Positions 1-12,289 are shown, numbered from the stretch's first letter. The stretch: 64,000 nt of DNA from Aselliscus stoliczkanus (GCA_033961575.1 CM066732.1:71710687-71774686), one strand, 5' to 3'. Notes: generated by a model from the sequence alone, not told the origin. A program made the numbers and translations.

Positions 1-732
1 TACAAAACATGATGCATTTGCCAAAATAAGCCCTCAGTGACACATGCTCAGAATTTAGTTGAAGCAGCATAGCAAAGATTTTAAAAATTAAATGGACATT
101 GGACTTCCCACCTACAGAAAGTGAGATCAAATTGATGGTGAGCCTAACTGCTTGATGTAGATTGGTTGTGTATAAAGTCAAGGGGTAGGAAGGGAGGTCC
201 ATTCATCTGGAGGACTAAGGAACACATGATGTAACATTCAAAGTACTATTACAATCAAAAGTTACTCAACATATAAAGAACTATAAAAACTTGATCAACT
301 CTTAGCGGAAAAGACTATCGAATGATTACTACCCTAAGATGACCCAGATGTTGGAATCATCAGCCCAAAACTTTAAAGCAGCCATTGTAACTATGATCAA
401 AAAATGCTACCAGAGGGAAATTTAAAACATGCAAAATGAGTAAAAAGCAATAGATACGGTAAATATTTGGACAAAATAATATTTTATCCTGTTAAGTTCA
501 TTAAAATATGTCTTTTTGATGAAAACAAAATTACAACATTTTCTGTTAAGGTTTTCAATGTATGTAGCTATAATACGTATGACAACTCGAAGACACAGTG
601 GGAAGGGTAAAGGAGCCTATATGAGCGCAAGCTTTTTACATTTTATTTAAATGATAAAAATATTAACTCTATGCAGACTGTAAAAAATTAGTTGTGCATA
701 TTTTATTCCCTAGCACAGCCTATTAAAAATAT

Positions 733-939
733 AGACGTTGCCAAAAATATGTATACACATTTTAAGAAAGAAAAAAACTGTATTAATATTATACTGATTG
801 TAACCACTTTGAACACCTCTTGTAATTGCAGAAGTCAAACATGACTTGTATTCATCTTTTGTTATCAGTATATGAGTATTCCAATTTTAATATAGTTGTT
901 TCCTTTCTTAAAATGCGCATACATTTTTTGCACCCTCAG
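733..939. mobile_element. MITE-like element with mariner-type terminal inverted repeats
   Basis: About 207 bp that starts and ends with matching inverted termini. The left end contains AAAATATGTATACACATTTT and the right end the inverse-complement-like AAAATGCGCATACATTTTTT. It sits inside the old L1 and is followed by a TA. It has no coding capacity. A second, truncated copy of the left end occurs at 18565-18627. Tc1/mariner origin is inferred from the TA-rich target and the terminus style. Confidence 0.6.
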
Positions 940-1154
940 TATAAAGCAATACAGCCAAAAACCAAGTCGATAAACTAAAATGGTATACTGAAAATACAAA
1001 TTAATCCAAAAGAAGGCAGGAGAGGAAAAACAGGAAAATCAGAGGGGAAAGAAAACAAACAAATATTAAAATGATATCGTTGGATTTAGGTGCATCAATA
1101 ATTACATGTAATGGAAATGGTCTAAACACATCAATTAAAAGGGTGTCAGACTGG

Positions 1155-1609
1155 GCTGCCGAGTGGTGCGTTGGTTAAGAGTTGGTTTGGGACACCAGCA
1201 GCCCTGGTTCGGATCCCACATATGACGGCCAGTAACATTGCCCTCTACAGCTAAGATGGTGAACAACAGCTCCACCTGGAGCTAGGCTGCTGTGAATCCC
1301 TGGAGCCAGCATAGCTGCAGCCCCTGCTGCAGAGGCCTGCCATAAGCTAGAGTGAGTGGCCAGCAGCCAGCGTGAGTGGCTGGCAGCCGGTGTGAGCTGC
1401 CACGAGCCACTGTGAGCGGTCGTCCAGAGGCCAGTGACCGATCTGCCTCACCCGGGAAGAGGACAATGATGATACCAACATGATTCAGTGAAGCAAAGTC
1501 CTGCACAACTAGACTGAAGGACAAAAGGACAGCAATTTGTCTGTTCCCCTTTCCCCATTTCCCTATGCTGTTCCCCTCCCCCAATTCCCCAATAAAACCT
1601 TTAAAAGAA
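1155..1609 (+). mobile_element. Long tRNA-headed SINE, about 455 bp
   Basis: It begins with a tRNA-like head: an A box near GAGTGGTGCGTTGGTTAAG and a B box near GGTTCGGATCC. A long body of AGCTGCCA/GAGTGGC-type repeats follows, then a tail of CCCCAATAAAACCTTTAAAAG type. It is flanked by an exact 14-bp target-site duplication, GGGTGTCAGACTGG, at 1141-1154 and 1610-1623, so insertion was by L1-type target-primed reverse transcription. The same family recurs at 29498, 45434, 47615, 54264, 55020 and 55768. Confidence 0.9.
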
Positions 1610-3434
1610 AGGGTGTCAGACTGGATTCTTTTAAAAAGGATCCAACTAGATCCACTCTATAAGAAACCCAATTCAAATATTATGACATAAGCAGATTAAA
1701 AATAAAAGGGAAAATGCAACACTAAAAAGAAGAAAGTTTGAGTGATTATGTTAATACCAGACAAAGTAGAGTTCAAAAGAAAGTATATTACAAGAAAAAA
1801 GAGAGACTTAATGAAAAAAAAAAGGGGGGGAGGGTCAAAGAAGACATAATTAGGTTAAACGTATATTATATAAAAATGAGCTTCAAAATACATTTTTTAA
1901 AAATGGATAAAACTGATAAGAAATATACCTGAAGCATCCAAAAATCTCTCTCAATAATTAATAGAACAACAGCAACAAGGATATAGGAGATTTTAACAAA
2001 CACTATTATGCAACATGACCTCATTGAAATTTTACAAAATGCTTCATGAAATAACCAAATATACATTCTTTTCAAGGGCACATGAAACATTCACCAAGAC
2101 ACACCATATTCTGAACCATCCATGTAAAACAAATCTTAACAAAGTTGAAGAATTAAAGTCATATAAAGTGTGTTCTCTAATAATAATAGAATTAAACTAG
2201 AAGTCGATAACAAATAATTCTCCCAAATACTTGGAAATTTTTTAAAAGCTTCAAAATAACACATGAATCAAAGAGGAAGTTTCAAGTAAATTAAAAAAGT
2301 ATTTTGAACTAAATGAAATGAAAATATAGCATACTAAAATTTGTGAGATATGGCCAAATCCATGCTTAGAAGAAACTTGACAGTATTAAGTATATAATCA
2401 TAGAAGAAAAAAGGTATCATATTACTAATCTACCTTAATCCATTTTAATAAACTTGAAAAATAACACATTAACCCTAAAGCAAGTAGAAGAAAGGAAATA
2501 AGAAAGACAAAAGAAAATTAATAAAACTAAAGACATAAAAACAATAGAGAAAAATCAATGAAATCTGAAACTGGATATTGAAGAAAAATAAAATTGTTAC
2601 ATCTCTAGCCAGACCAATCTATACAAAAAAAAGAGGATACAAACTACAAACATCAGGAATTAAAAAGGAGTCATTGCTGTAGACTCTATAGTCATTAAAA
2701 GTATACTAATAAAATACTACAAAAAACATTTATGCCAATAAATTGACAACTCAATGAAATGTATAATTTCTTTAAATATACAACTACCAAAACTCACTCA
2801 AGAAAATTAAATAACCTGAATAGTATGTATTCTGAAAACTGTGAAACTCTTATAGAAGAAACGAAAGGTACGAATAAATAATAGAGATATGTCAAATTCA
2901 TGAATTGGAAAACTTGATGCTATTAAGATATATTTACCAAGTTGATTTCTAGATTTAATACAACCCCAATAAAAATCTTCATTGATTTAGAATACTGACA
3001 GGTTAATTCAAAAATTTATATGGAAAGACAAAAAGTAGAATAGCCAAAACAACTTTGCAAAAGAACAAAGTTACAGAACACATACTAACTTATTTCAAAA
3101 CTTACTGTAAAGCTGCAGTAATAAAAACAGGGTTGGCAAAAGTCTAGACACATAATTCAATGTAACAGAATAGTACAGACTCACTCACAAATAAGGACAA
3201 CTGAATTTGGACAGAAACATAAAGGCAATACAGTTGGGGGAAAAACAGATTTTTAAAATAATGCCACTAGAATAGACCTCTATATGAAAAGAAAAATTCA
3301 ATTCGTACCTCACATTATATACAAAACTTAAAATGTATAGTAGACTAAAATACAAAACCTAAAACTATAAACCTTCCAGAAGAAAAAATAGGAGAAATTC
3401 TTTGTGATCTTAGATTGAGCAGTGTTCTTAAATA

Positions 3435-4724
3435 TGAGGTCTGACAGTTAAGTTTGCGAACTTGCCACAGTGTGCTTACATTGGCAGCACTGTACAAACA
3501 GCTCAGTAAGGTTTCATAACCTTGGTGTATCAGTGTCTCACAGCTGTGTTTTTGTTAGTGTGTGGCGTTGTCTTGCTGAGTTGCATTCATTATTGTTGTT
3601 GCATGTTTTTCTGTGCTGTCACGAAAATGTCTGAGCTTGAATTATAGCAACAAACAAACATTAAATTTCTTGTTAAACTTGGCAAGAGTGGAAGTGAAAT
3701 CAGAGACATGTTAGTCCAAATTCATGGGGATGGATGCCATGAAGAAAATGGCAGTGTACAAGTGGACTAAACGTTTTTCTCGGGGGAGAGAACGCGTCAT
3801 TGATAAAGAGAGGTTCAGGGCAGCCAGTAATGAGCAGAACTGATTAAAACATTGCAAAAATTCATCAAATTGTGTATCCAAATCATCGGCTGAGTGTAAG
3901 AAGCATAGCAGACCAAGTAAACATTGATAGAGAAACAGGAAAATCTTAACTGAAAATCTTGGCATGAGAAAGGTGTGTGCAAAAAATGGTCCAAAGGAGC
4001 TCACCAATGAACAAAAGCAAAGAGTCAAAGTTTCCCAAGACGTTTTGAAGAGGCAAGATGATGTTTTGAGCCATGAAACGTGGGTGTACCAATACAAGCC
4101 TGAAACAAAGTATCAAAGTGCACAATGGAAGTCAGCGGATTCTCCATGAACAACAAAGTCCCATCAGTCCAAATCAAGAGTCAAAACGATGCTGCTAACC
4201 TTTTTTTTTTATATCAGAGGGATTATTCATTATTAATTTGTAACAACTGGACAAACGGTTCACCAAGTTGACTGTTTTGAAGTGCTGAAAAGGCTGCTTG
4301 AAAAAGTTAGATGACCTGAACTTTTTGCCAACAGTTCATGACTCTTGCATCACGACAATGCACCAGCTCACATAGCACTGTCTGTGAGGGATTTTTTAGC
4401 CAGGAAACAAATAACTGCATTGGAACATCCTCTCTACTCACTTGATCTGGCCCCCAGTGACTTCTTTATTTACCAGAATATAAAGGAAATATTGAAAGGA
4501 AGTCATTTTGATGACATTCAGGACATCAAGGGCAATCTGACAACCGCTCTGATTGCCATTCCAGAAAAAGAGTTCTAAAATTGCTTTGAAGGGTGGACTA
4601 GGCACTGGCATTAATGCATAGCTTTCCAAGGGGACTACTTCGAAGGTGACCATAGTGATATTCAGCAATGAGGTATGTAGCACTTTTTCTAGGATGATTT
4701 TGTGAACTTAATTGTCAGACCTCA
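3435..4724 (+). mobile_element. Mariner DNA transposon, about 1.29 kb, inside the old L1
   Basis: The terminal inverted repeats are clear. The left end is TGAGGTCTGACAGTTAAG and the right end is its near-perfect inverse complement, ending GTCAGACCTCA. The TA target site is visible on the left (3433-3434) and mutated to CA on the right. The L1 ORF2 text is continuous across the element, so it jumped into an existing L1. The interior encodes a decayed transposase (separate entry). Confidence 0.9.
3627..4692 (+). pseudogene. Mariner transposase, DD34D type, decayed
   Basis: The product would be the cut-and-paste transposase that binds the element's inverted repeats in the nucleus. A likely ATG lies at 3627 and the terminal TAG at 4690. 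Visible pieces are the first helix-turn-helix region (around 3665-3780), the second (around 3850-3960), a damaged first catalytic region near ETWVYQY at about 4075, the motif HHDNAPAH with the second Asp at about 4354, and YSLDLAPSDFF with the third Asp. Exactly 34 residues separate the second and third Asp, the mariner signature. An early in-frame stop (3642-3644), frameshifts and small deletions make it non-functional. In the first catalytic block the stretch carrying the first Asp appears deleted compared with the copy at 43.7 kb. Confidence 0.85.
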
Positions 4725-5310
4725 CACAACACTAAAATCGTGACCCATAAAGAAAAAAATTGATAATCTGGACATCATTAAAACCAGAACTTTTGCTCTG
4801 TGAAGACACTACTAAAAGAACAGAAGGATAAGCCATGGGATTGGGAGAAAATATTCACAAATCATGTATCTGAAAAAGGATCTATTTCCAGAATGTAAAA
4901 ATCTTCCAAACTGAATAAGAAAACAAATGGCAACAATAACATTTGGGCAAAATATTTATTTCCATCAAAGAAACAATACAAATGGTAAATTTGTGCATAG
5001 AAAAAAACTCAACATCATTAGTCATTAGAGAAATGCAAATTAAAAACCCACAATGAGATATTAGAAAGCTAAAACTTAAAAAAAAACTAACAGAACTAAA
5101 TATTAGTGAAAACACAGAGCTACTGAAATATCATTCATTGCTGGTAGGAATGAAATGGTACATCCACTTGAGAAAACAATTTGTCAATTTTCTATAAAGT
5201 TAAAAATACATTACTATATGACACAATGATCACACTTCTAGGAATTTACCCAACAGAAATTAAAACTGTGATCACCTCAGAAGTGTATCACCTTGTATAT
5301 AAAAGTATAT

Positions 5311-5707
5311 TGTAAAATTTTAAAAATGTATTTTTCTGATTTCTCAACATCCCCCTACTCACGCGACCAGGTGAACCAGGGTGGTAACGCTGATCCCTGT
5401 CACAAGTTTCGCTTCTTGCCCTCCCCTGACTGTGACCTAGTGACATTCAAATACACCAATGAAATCCCTCAGCTTTCTGCTGTAAACTCCACTCTGATCA
5501 ACAATAAAGGCACTTGCCTGTGGATTTTCACTCTCTCTGGCTCCCCACCTGATGGGTGGGGCCGGCTCCTCTCCTATGGTCCCCTTTTCTGGGATCTGTG
5601 AGTATAATAATCTTTTAATTTTATATGCCTCTCCAAGTGTAATTTCTGAGACAATGTTGGAGTGATCCTTAAAGACCCCACAAGGGGGACTTACTCCCCC
5701 ATTTACA
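5311..5707 (+). mobile_element. Solo-LTR-like block (endogenous retrovirus relic)
   Basis: About 397 bp that interrupts the old L1 and is not L1-like. It starts TGTAAA and ends TTTACA, a short inverted terminal pair of the TG...CA kind expected of LTRs. It contains an AATAAAG polyadenylation signal near 5504, followed by pyrimidine-rich R/U5-like text and TTCTGAGACAATGTTGG-type sequence before the end. No exact flanking duplication is visible. A gammaretrovirus-like (ERV1) LTR is the best guess; the family is not identified. Confidence 0.5.
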
Positions 5708-5897
5708 ACACAAAAAGTTTATAGTGACTTTCTTCATAATCACTCAAAACTAGAAACAACCCTCTTATCTTTCAATTAGCAAATGTGACACATCAGCAAT
5801 AAAAAACACCAAACTATTGACGCACACAATGGTATACGTTGTGTGGAACATATATTATAGGAAATGTATTAGCCACACTCAAAAAACTATATACCTT

Positions 5898-6004
5898 GGG
5901 CCGGCCGAGTGGCGCAATGGTTAAGTGCTGGCTTGGGAAGCCAGCGGCCCCGGTTCAGGTCCCACGTATGAGGGCCAGTGATACTGCCCTCAAAAAAAAA
6001 AAAC
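5898..6004 (+). mobile_element. Short tRNA-derived SINE, about 105 bp
   Basis: The head is GGGCCGGCCGAGTGGCGC with A box TGGCGCAATGG and B box GGTTCAGGTCC, ending in an A-rich tail. The target-site duplication AAAAACTATATACC brackets it on both sides (about 5883 and 6010). This is the head-only SINE type, which also occurs at 10592, 25378, 44403 (minus), 51484 (minus) and 60679. Confidence 0.9.
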
Positions 6005-6290
6005 CAAAGAAAAACTATATACCACATGATTCCATTAATAGGCTAAACTATACAGAGAATACATCATTGTCACCAAGGGTTAAGGTGGGAAGAAAAGTTG
6101 ACTAAATAGGGGCAGCAAGATTAAATAATTTGGGGTGATGGAACTCTCCTGTATCTTGATGATGATAGTAGTTACAGGACTCTATTCATTTGTCACAGTT
6201 CTTAGAACTGTAGATCAAAAAAGAGTGAAGTTTATTGCACATAAATTAAATATAAAATTTAGAAAACATTCTTAAAGTTTAATTTTCAGT

Positions 6291-8240
6291 TTAGTATTTT
6301 TCTTAGAAGATAGGTAACAGATGAAACTATTAAGATAGCAACAACAAGAAATCTCTATAAATATTTATGACCTAAGAAGAGGAAAAAGATATAGGAAGAC
6401 CCTTGGAGATTTCTCTTAATTTAAATAGGCATTTTTCTATATTAAATTTTGAAAGCAAGTCAAATCTTTTTGTGGATGAACACTGTTCTTCCCCACCTTA
6501 ACACCATTTGGATAGACAGCTGGCAAATTTTAGAGCTGCGAAACTAGGGTTCTTATCCAAAGGCAATAATAAAAAAAAAACAACTATAAAAGTCCTATTT
6601 CTGAATGAAAGTTGTTTCTGACTGTCTCTATTCATTCAAAAGCTCTAAAGAATTGCTAAACTGTTAACTTTCTCTCTTCTCCCAATTAGAGCCTGTTTTA
6701 GCAAAAGAACTTAAAGAGGAAAGCTAAGTTCTGCTTGCCCTAAGTATGAGTCTGTTTTCTCTCACCTTGCCTCCATGTCATGGAAAGAACAAAAGGGATA
6801 ACAATAGACATGTAGGCTCCATGTACAAATAAAAACACACATGAGCTCAAGCAGTCTTATTCTAAAGGTTAAAAGAAAATAGCCCCTTGGTAATCCATTA
6901 GTTTCAAACTATGCAGCAGTTTGTGTTCAAGTAAATGGAATTTGTAAATAATTGCAGTTACAGTGTTTACTACCATATGAGTGTTTGTGGATTATAATTG
7001 CCCTTTCATTTGAATAAAATAATTTGAAAGTATCTCTATGGGATAGCAAAATTAATTAGGATAATAAATTCATTTATAATTCTGGCTCTGTTTGCTGGTT
7101 CTCTAGTAGCTCAATATTGATCTGAAAAGCCTTAAATACGATTAGTGAATGTAAATGAGAAAATTGCTTACTCTACTTGGGAATTGAAATCCAAAAGATC
7201 ATTCACATGAAGATGGAAGAAGAAAGACAGCAAATACCTATTTGTTTTATATGTCACCATATAGCAAAAGGAATCCTGTAGTATGCATTGCTTATATTTT
7301 GACTTGCAATAAAATTCCTCCATAATGATAATAGGTCATATAATTCAACAGAAAATAGGCTATATAGTCAATATTTATTGACACTCTTTCCATTGTTTAT
7401 GCAAAATGATTGTGGTTGATATATAAATGAAGCCACTTCCATTCCAGTGAGACCCTGATATAAGGCTATAGAGAGGGGAAAGAAAAAAAAACAAAAAAAA
7501 ACCTTGCATAAAATATAGGCCTCCATCACTGCAAAGTTAATGAAATGAGAGATCTATCCAAATCCATCTGTTCTGGCTGCAATTTGGCACCTCTGGTAAC
7601 AGTTTTCTATTTTAATTTAAATATCAAGGGAGCTTCAAAGACAGAAGCAGAAAATCCAAGATTATAATAATGTGATACAAGTTTGAGGACTGGGGCAGGG
7701 GCTGGATTTCATCAGGCTGAGCCAAGGAGAATGGGTCAGGAGACTGCTAGGGAAAGGGGAACACAGGCCCTTACCTTCTATGTCGCACTTTTAAGGAATG
7801 GGATTGCCTAATGCCTGGAGTTTCCCCACGGGGCCTCACCCCTCCAGTCCGTGTTTCCCAAAGATGATGATGATCACCACCACCACCACCAGATAATAAA
7901 TAATTTCAGCACCCCCTCCCTCCCCCATTGCCTTGTCTAAATTGAGGAGGAGCAGAGGATGGGAGCCAATTGCCAACTATTTGTGATATTCAAATTCACA
8001 TTTTTGCTGTGTTTGCCTCTATTTGGAAGACTGAAAGAATGCAAACTTTTTTTGAGAGACAAATCTGATGAGGGAAGTACATAATGCATTGGAGCTTATG
8101 TAGATGTCTTAAATGTCCATGCAAGAAGTTTACTATGTTTTAATGAATTACTAAATAAAAGGTGTTGTGATTGTTTCTTGTCTTCCAGCTACTTGCCCCT
8201 AAAACCACTATACAAATGCCCCTACACTCAAGACACTCAG
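6291..8240. other. Unique sequence, no gene seen
   Basis: AT-rich sequence with no convincing ORF or young repeat. Around 7870-7890 there is a short GAT/CAC trinucleotide run. The block 7680-7930 is GC-richer than its surroundings. No splice-bounded open exon was recognised here. Confidence 0.5.
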
Positions 8241-8245
8241 ACACA

Positions 8246-8246
<1 letters not shown>

Positions 8247-8286
<40 letters not shown>
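8247..8286. repeat. (CA)n microsatellite
   Basis: About 40 bp of uninterrupted CA dinucleotides, preceded by an imperfect CA-rich lead from about 8236. Likely polymorphic in length. Confidence 0.97.
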
Positions 8287-8287
<1 letters not shown>

Positions 8288-8289
8288 AC

Positions 8290-10450
8290 CTCTGGAAAAG
8301 TTTCTGCATTAAGGATGCAGCTTAAATGTCTGTTCTTGGTTCACTAAGCAGATAACATTCAAAATTTTGTATTGCTCTTTCCACTGTATGGATATGACCT
8401 TAGTCAGTAAATCCTTAAACAGTGTAAATGAGGTACCAGGTCGAAGCACGGTGCTAAGCACTACAGAGAACTTCATATTCGAGCAGTGGAGAAAACCCTC
8501 AACAAAGAAGTACACACACAGCTTCACTGAATTATTGTCGTGATGGTGCTAAAGCACAGTGTGTAATGCAGCCTTGGTTTTCATCCCGTCACATCAAAGT
8601 GGATATTTTTTCTCATGTACAGTCCATTTAGACCCATAACGCACATGCAGGAGGAAAAAAATCCTATGGCTTCAGATATATTTCCAAAACTTGTTTTATG
8701 AAAGCATTAATGTCCCGTAGGGTGCATAGTAGGTATGTGAACACTCCTTCAAGGCTTGCTTTTATTCGAGAGCAGATTGCTGCTGCTGAGCGCCTGTGGC
8801 AGACATGTGACAACAAACCCTCCAGCTCTCATGGACTTCTTCTAAGCTTATTCGTGGAAACGTCTCTTTCTGCCCCAGATAAAACAGAAGTGCAGTCTTC
8901 TGTTCCAAATAACAGGATTAGAGCAATACACTATATCTAAGGTTAAATCTGCTATGATCTAGTTTGAGAGTTCTTCTAACTCTTAGACTGAGAACTAAGA
9001 AAACAACAACAACAAAAGTCTGACAGCTGGGACCTCATTTGAGTTTCTGAAGGTATGTCTATTAGGCAGAGCCCCCAGCACATCCACAGAATTTCAAAAA
9101 AGCCATTAAATCCAAGAGCTACAAATTCCACCTAGCAGCACAGAAAAGGAATCCTCCCCAGAGAATATAAGCTCCACTACCACAGGTCTTGGCTAAATTG
9201 CTCCCTGAGTTCTGCAAATAAGGCTCTCCAAACTCGACAACTTTTTATCATCAGTGACTCTGAATTTTTTTTTCTCTTCCTTCAGGCATACCAACACACA
9301 GAGAATGATACAGTCAACACATCTGTTCCACCAAGGTAGCAGCTGCAATTCAGATACAAGCCTAACTAGAAGACACTGCATTTTTACGTAATTACCCAGG
9401 TTCTGGCATGGTGTAAGTTTTATGATATCCATCTTATAGATTTATATTGCTGCATGGAATGTCACCTTGAATTATTGCTAGATTAATAAAACCACAAGGC
9501 CAGGTTTAAGTGGAAGATTTTTATTATAAAAAGTGTTTATGACAGGATCAGTCAGGCTTCGGGCAGGATCAAACTTAAACTTTTTATGGCTTGAGATTGA
9601 ATTGCTTAATGAACCAATCAACACTTTATTTTCTGCTTTCAGCCATACATTTTTAAAAATGATTCTCAACTATTAAACGTCAGTTTAGACACCCACAGGT
9701 ACTACATATAAACATGTGAAACCTAACCCCTTATGAACAAATGCTATACTCTGTCTCAAAGGAAAAAAAAAACCTGAGCAAAACATCAGCCTGACTTTTC
9801 AAGTATGTTCATGGGATGAAAAGCATCATTTTCTCTATGGCAAACTTTTAGGACCAAAACCTCCAGTCTGGTCACGAGAATGTTCACATCCCCAAAGATA
9901 AAGTTTGAGTTGCCACTAATTGCTGTCTCTAAAGCAGATCAAAAGCAATTAGCAGGATATTCCCTAATCAGCACTTTAAGAAATAGTACACTGTTTCCAG
10001 CAACTAAAGGACCCAAATGGTAAAGGGTAATGTTTGAGGACCTAACAAAAAATAGTCTTTTAAAAGTATTTAGCATATTGACGAACTTACCAATCTCTAA
10101 AATCCAGAGGAAATGAGATTTGAGTAATTTTTAAAGGTCTTTTAAAGAATAATACATGGGGATATAGCAGAACTCTAACATGCTTTCTGATTATATGGAT
10201 TTTGATAAACAATAGGATAAGTAATGTTTCTTAAAATGGGTCATCTGTATACTGTAATAGTAGCAAAACCATCCTATACAACAATGTTTAACCTATCCTA
10301 CATCTGTTATATAAGCATTCTTTAAGTATTTGAAATGCAATATACAGGAAATCATGAAAATCTTCAAAAATTAAAATTTGTAAATATCAAACCAACATCT
10401 TGTAATAAATGGGATATTGTTATATTTACAGAGAATTTTAATTATATTGC
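8290..10450. other. Unique sequence with one weak exon-like segment
   Basis: No recognised repeat over most of this block. Text near 8430-8460 (GGTGCTAAGCACTACAGAG) faintly recalls a MIR core. A short segment at 9285-9334 has exon-like borders and is listed as a finding. The 80-codon frame at 8698-8940 resembles no family I know and is probably chance. Confidence 0.45.
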
Positions 10451-10454
10451 TGGC

Positions 10455-10572
10455 TTCACAATATAATTTTATCTTCACAGCAATATAAGGGAATTAAAGC
10501 TAATCAAGGTCGAGTGACTCATTCAAGACCCAAAGAGAGTAAATGGCAGAGCTGAGACTTAAGCACATATTT
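10455..10572 (+). mobile_element. MIR fragment (ancient tRNA-derived SINE)
   Basis: Text such as CAAGACCCAAAGAGAGTAAA followed by TGGCAGAGCTGAGACTTAA matches the conserved 3' half of MIR in plus orientation. It is diverged, as expected for a pre-eutherian repeat. Confidence 0.7.
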
Positions 10573-10591
10573 TTGTACTATAAAAATCTCA

Positions 10592-10697
10592 GGGCCGGCC
10601 AAGTGGCGTGGTGGTTAAGCACTGGCTTGGGAAGCCAGCGGCCCCGGTTTGGGTCCCACATATGAGGGCAGGTAACACTGCCCTCAAAAAAAAAAAA
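10592..10697 (+). mobile_element. Short tRNA-derived SINE
   Basis: Head-only SINE with GGGCCGGCCAAGTGGCG start, A box TGGCGTGGTGG, B box GGTTTGGGTCC and an A tail. The target-site duplication AAAAATCTCAG flanks both ends (10581 and 10698). Confidence 0.9.
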
Positions 10698-10819
10698 AAA
10701 ATCTCAGAGGTTTTGCACTAGATTCAATATCTCCTATTGCTTAGATCCTATCAATTTGTTACTTGAGAAGTCAGGCTAAGCCTCAGTTGCCAAGTAAGTG
10801 AATGTTCTTTACCTACCTG

Positions 10820-10960
10820 GCTTTTTATGTGGTAAAAAGAGCACTGGACTTGGGAGTCAAAAAAATAAACAGACTCTGATCTTATTTCTACAATTTACTA
10901 TTCATGGGCTACTTATTTTGCCTTTCTGAACTTCTGTTTCTGAATATTTGACAAAAATCC
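10820..10960 (+). mobile_element. MIR-family fragment
   Basis: The segment from AAAAGAGCACTGGACTTGGG through the CTTCTGTTTCTGA text matches the 5' and central part of a MIR-type SINE in plus orientation. Confidence 0.6.
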
Positions 10961-11487
10961 ATTCACAAAATGTACCATGAGTCTAATGAGATAATGGCTA
11001 AGGATGCTCAAAATGTGCTAGAAATATTAAACCTACATTATTTGTATCTAATTCATCTTTACCTCTTCAGAAGCATCCAATACATTTTGTTTGCAACTGG
11101 TACTTAACAAATGCTTCTATGTCAGAACTTCCACACACAAGAGCATCTAAGCTTAAATTCAATCAAACAACTAGATATTTTGAATAATGGTTGAATTCAA
11201 TTACCATTATGCTGTTTGAATGACCAGAATGAATGTACTGACTACGATCAGTAACATAGGTTCTAGTAACAAAGAAGCTTCTCATTTATCTAAAATGTAC
11301 TAAGAGGTTGAAGAAAGAACCGGGCCATTCAGAAACACAAACAATTTTCTCTGTGGGGGAGTTTTTTAAAGCCAAGAAAGGATAAAGCCAAAATATGAAT
11401 TCAAGATATGAAAGTATAAAACAAAATATGAAAAGTTCCAGAAATCTGAGGAACAAAAAAAATTATAATATCCATAGCAGAACTTTT

Positions 11488-11695
11488 AGAACATTTAAGG
11501 GTTTACTTTGTGTCAGGCATCCTGCTGAGTCAGTTTTAATTATGATCTCATTTAAACCTCACATAATCCCTGTAGGATAAGGAGTATTATCACAATTTCC
11601 ATTTCAGAGCTGATGCTTCCAGAGATAAAATGATTTGTTTATGGGAGCAAGCTATAAGGGGCAGAGTTGATACCCAATCTATTTCCATGCACCTC
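11488..11695 (+). mobile_element. MIR fragment, nearly complete
   Basis: TTTGTGTCAGGCATCCTGCT, then ATCTCATTTAAACCTCACA, then a GGCAGAGTTGATACCCA stretch match MIR from core to 3' end in order, plus orientation. Confidence 0.75.
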
Positions 11696-11849
11696 ACACT
11701 AGAGAAAATGGTTTCCTTCCCCTTACTGCCCCATCCTCCTCCAGTCCTCTATTTCATTCTCTGACTCTAGGTTCCTATGAAGTTCAAGTTTTGCATATAT
11801 CTTCATCCTACTTTCTCTTTAGAAATTGTTTCATTGCTATATTCTACAC

Positions 11850-11980
11850 ACTATATACTAGATATATACCTAGTATATATCTACACAAAATGCTGGATAT
11901 ACTCATATGTCGGATGCCATATATATGTTTACATATGGCATATGTTTACATATGGCATTACATATATATATAGATACATA
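11850..11980. repeat. AT-rich low-complexity block with tandem palindromic units
   Basis: TA-rich text. The 17-bp unit ATATGTTTACATATGGC occurs twice in tandem near 11925-11960, and each unit is partly self-complementary. Confidence 0.7.
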
Positions 11981-12289
11981 ATATCTAATATTATCAACAT
12001 TTTTCATACCTCTTTGTTGCATTCAGTTTAAAATGAACAGAGTAATAAACAAATAAAAATGCAATTGTCCTTGCCCCAATCTACATGAACATCCTCATGA
12101 TTAATATAAAGAATAGATGATGACTCAACATTCTCTCATGAACTGAATATTTAAGTCCCATTGATCCAAATACATTGTAAGCCAGACATAGACCAAATCT
12201 GCTTGAAGGGAAAGTCTGTGCAAACATATCAATTATCCACACCTATATTCAGCTTCTCAAACATGTCAACCTCTTTTTCACCTCAAAAC

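Larger units (their letters stand above)
200..6290 (+). mobile_element. Ancient L1 (LINE-1), composite and heavily interrupted
   Basis: The blocks 200-731, 940-1154, 1611-3434, 4725-5310, 5708-5897 and 6009-6290 read as one old L1 in plus orientation. They run in order: 5'UTR-like text, the ORF2 start region, the ORF2 body and the 3' end. The best recognised parts are the endonuclease-proximal text near 1090-1140, the reverse-transcriptase-distal text near 2580-3400 and the C-terminal text near 4790-5300. All reading frames are broken. The gaps between blocks are filled by a MITE, a long SINE, a mariner, an LTR-like block and a short SINE, and the L1 resumes after each one. That makes it the oldest layer of this stack. 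Subfamily not assigned; edges are approximate. Confidence 0.75.

Noticed and set aside
5898..6004. tRNA gene
   Set aside because: A and B boxes are present but the sequence has an A tail, target-site duplications and no intact cloverleaf; it is a SINE.
11777..12031. 84-codon frame rich in Tyr and Ile
   Set aside because: Produced by the TA-rich low-complexity block at 11850-11980.
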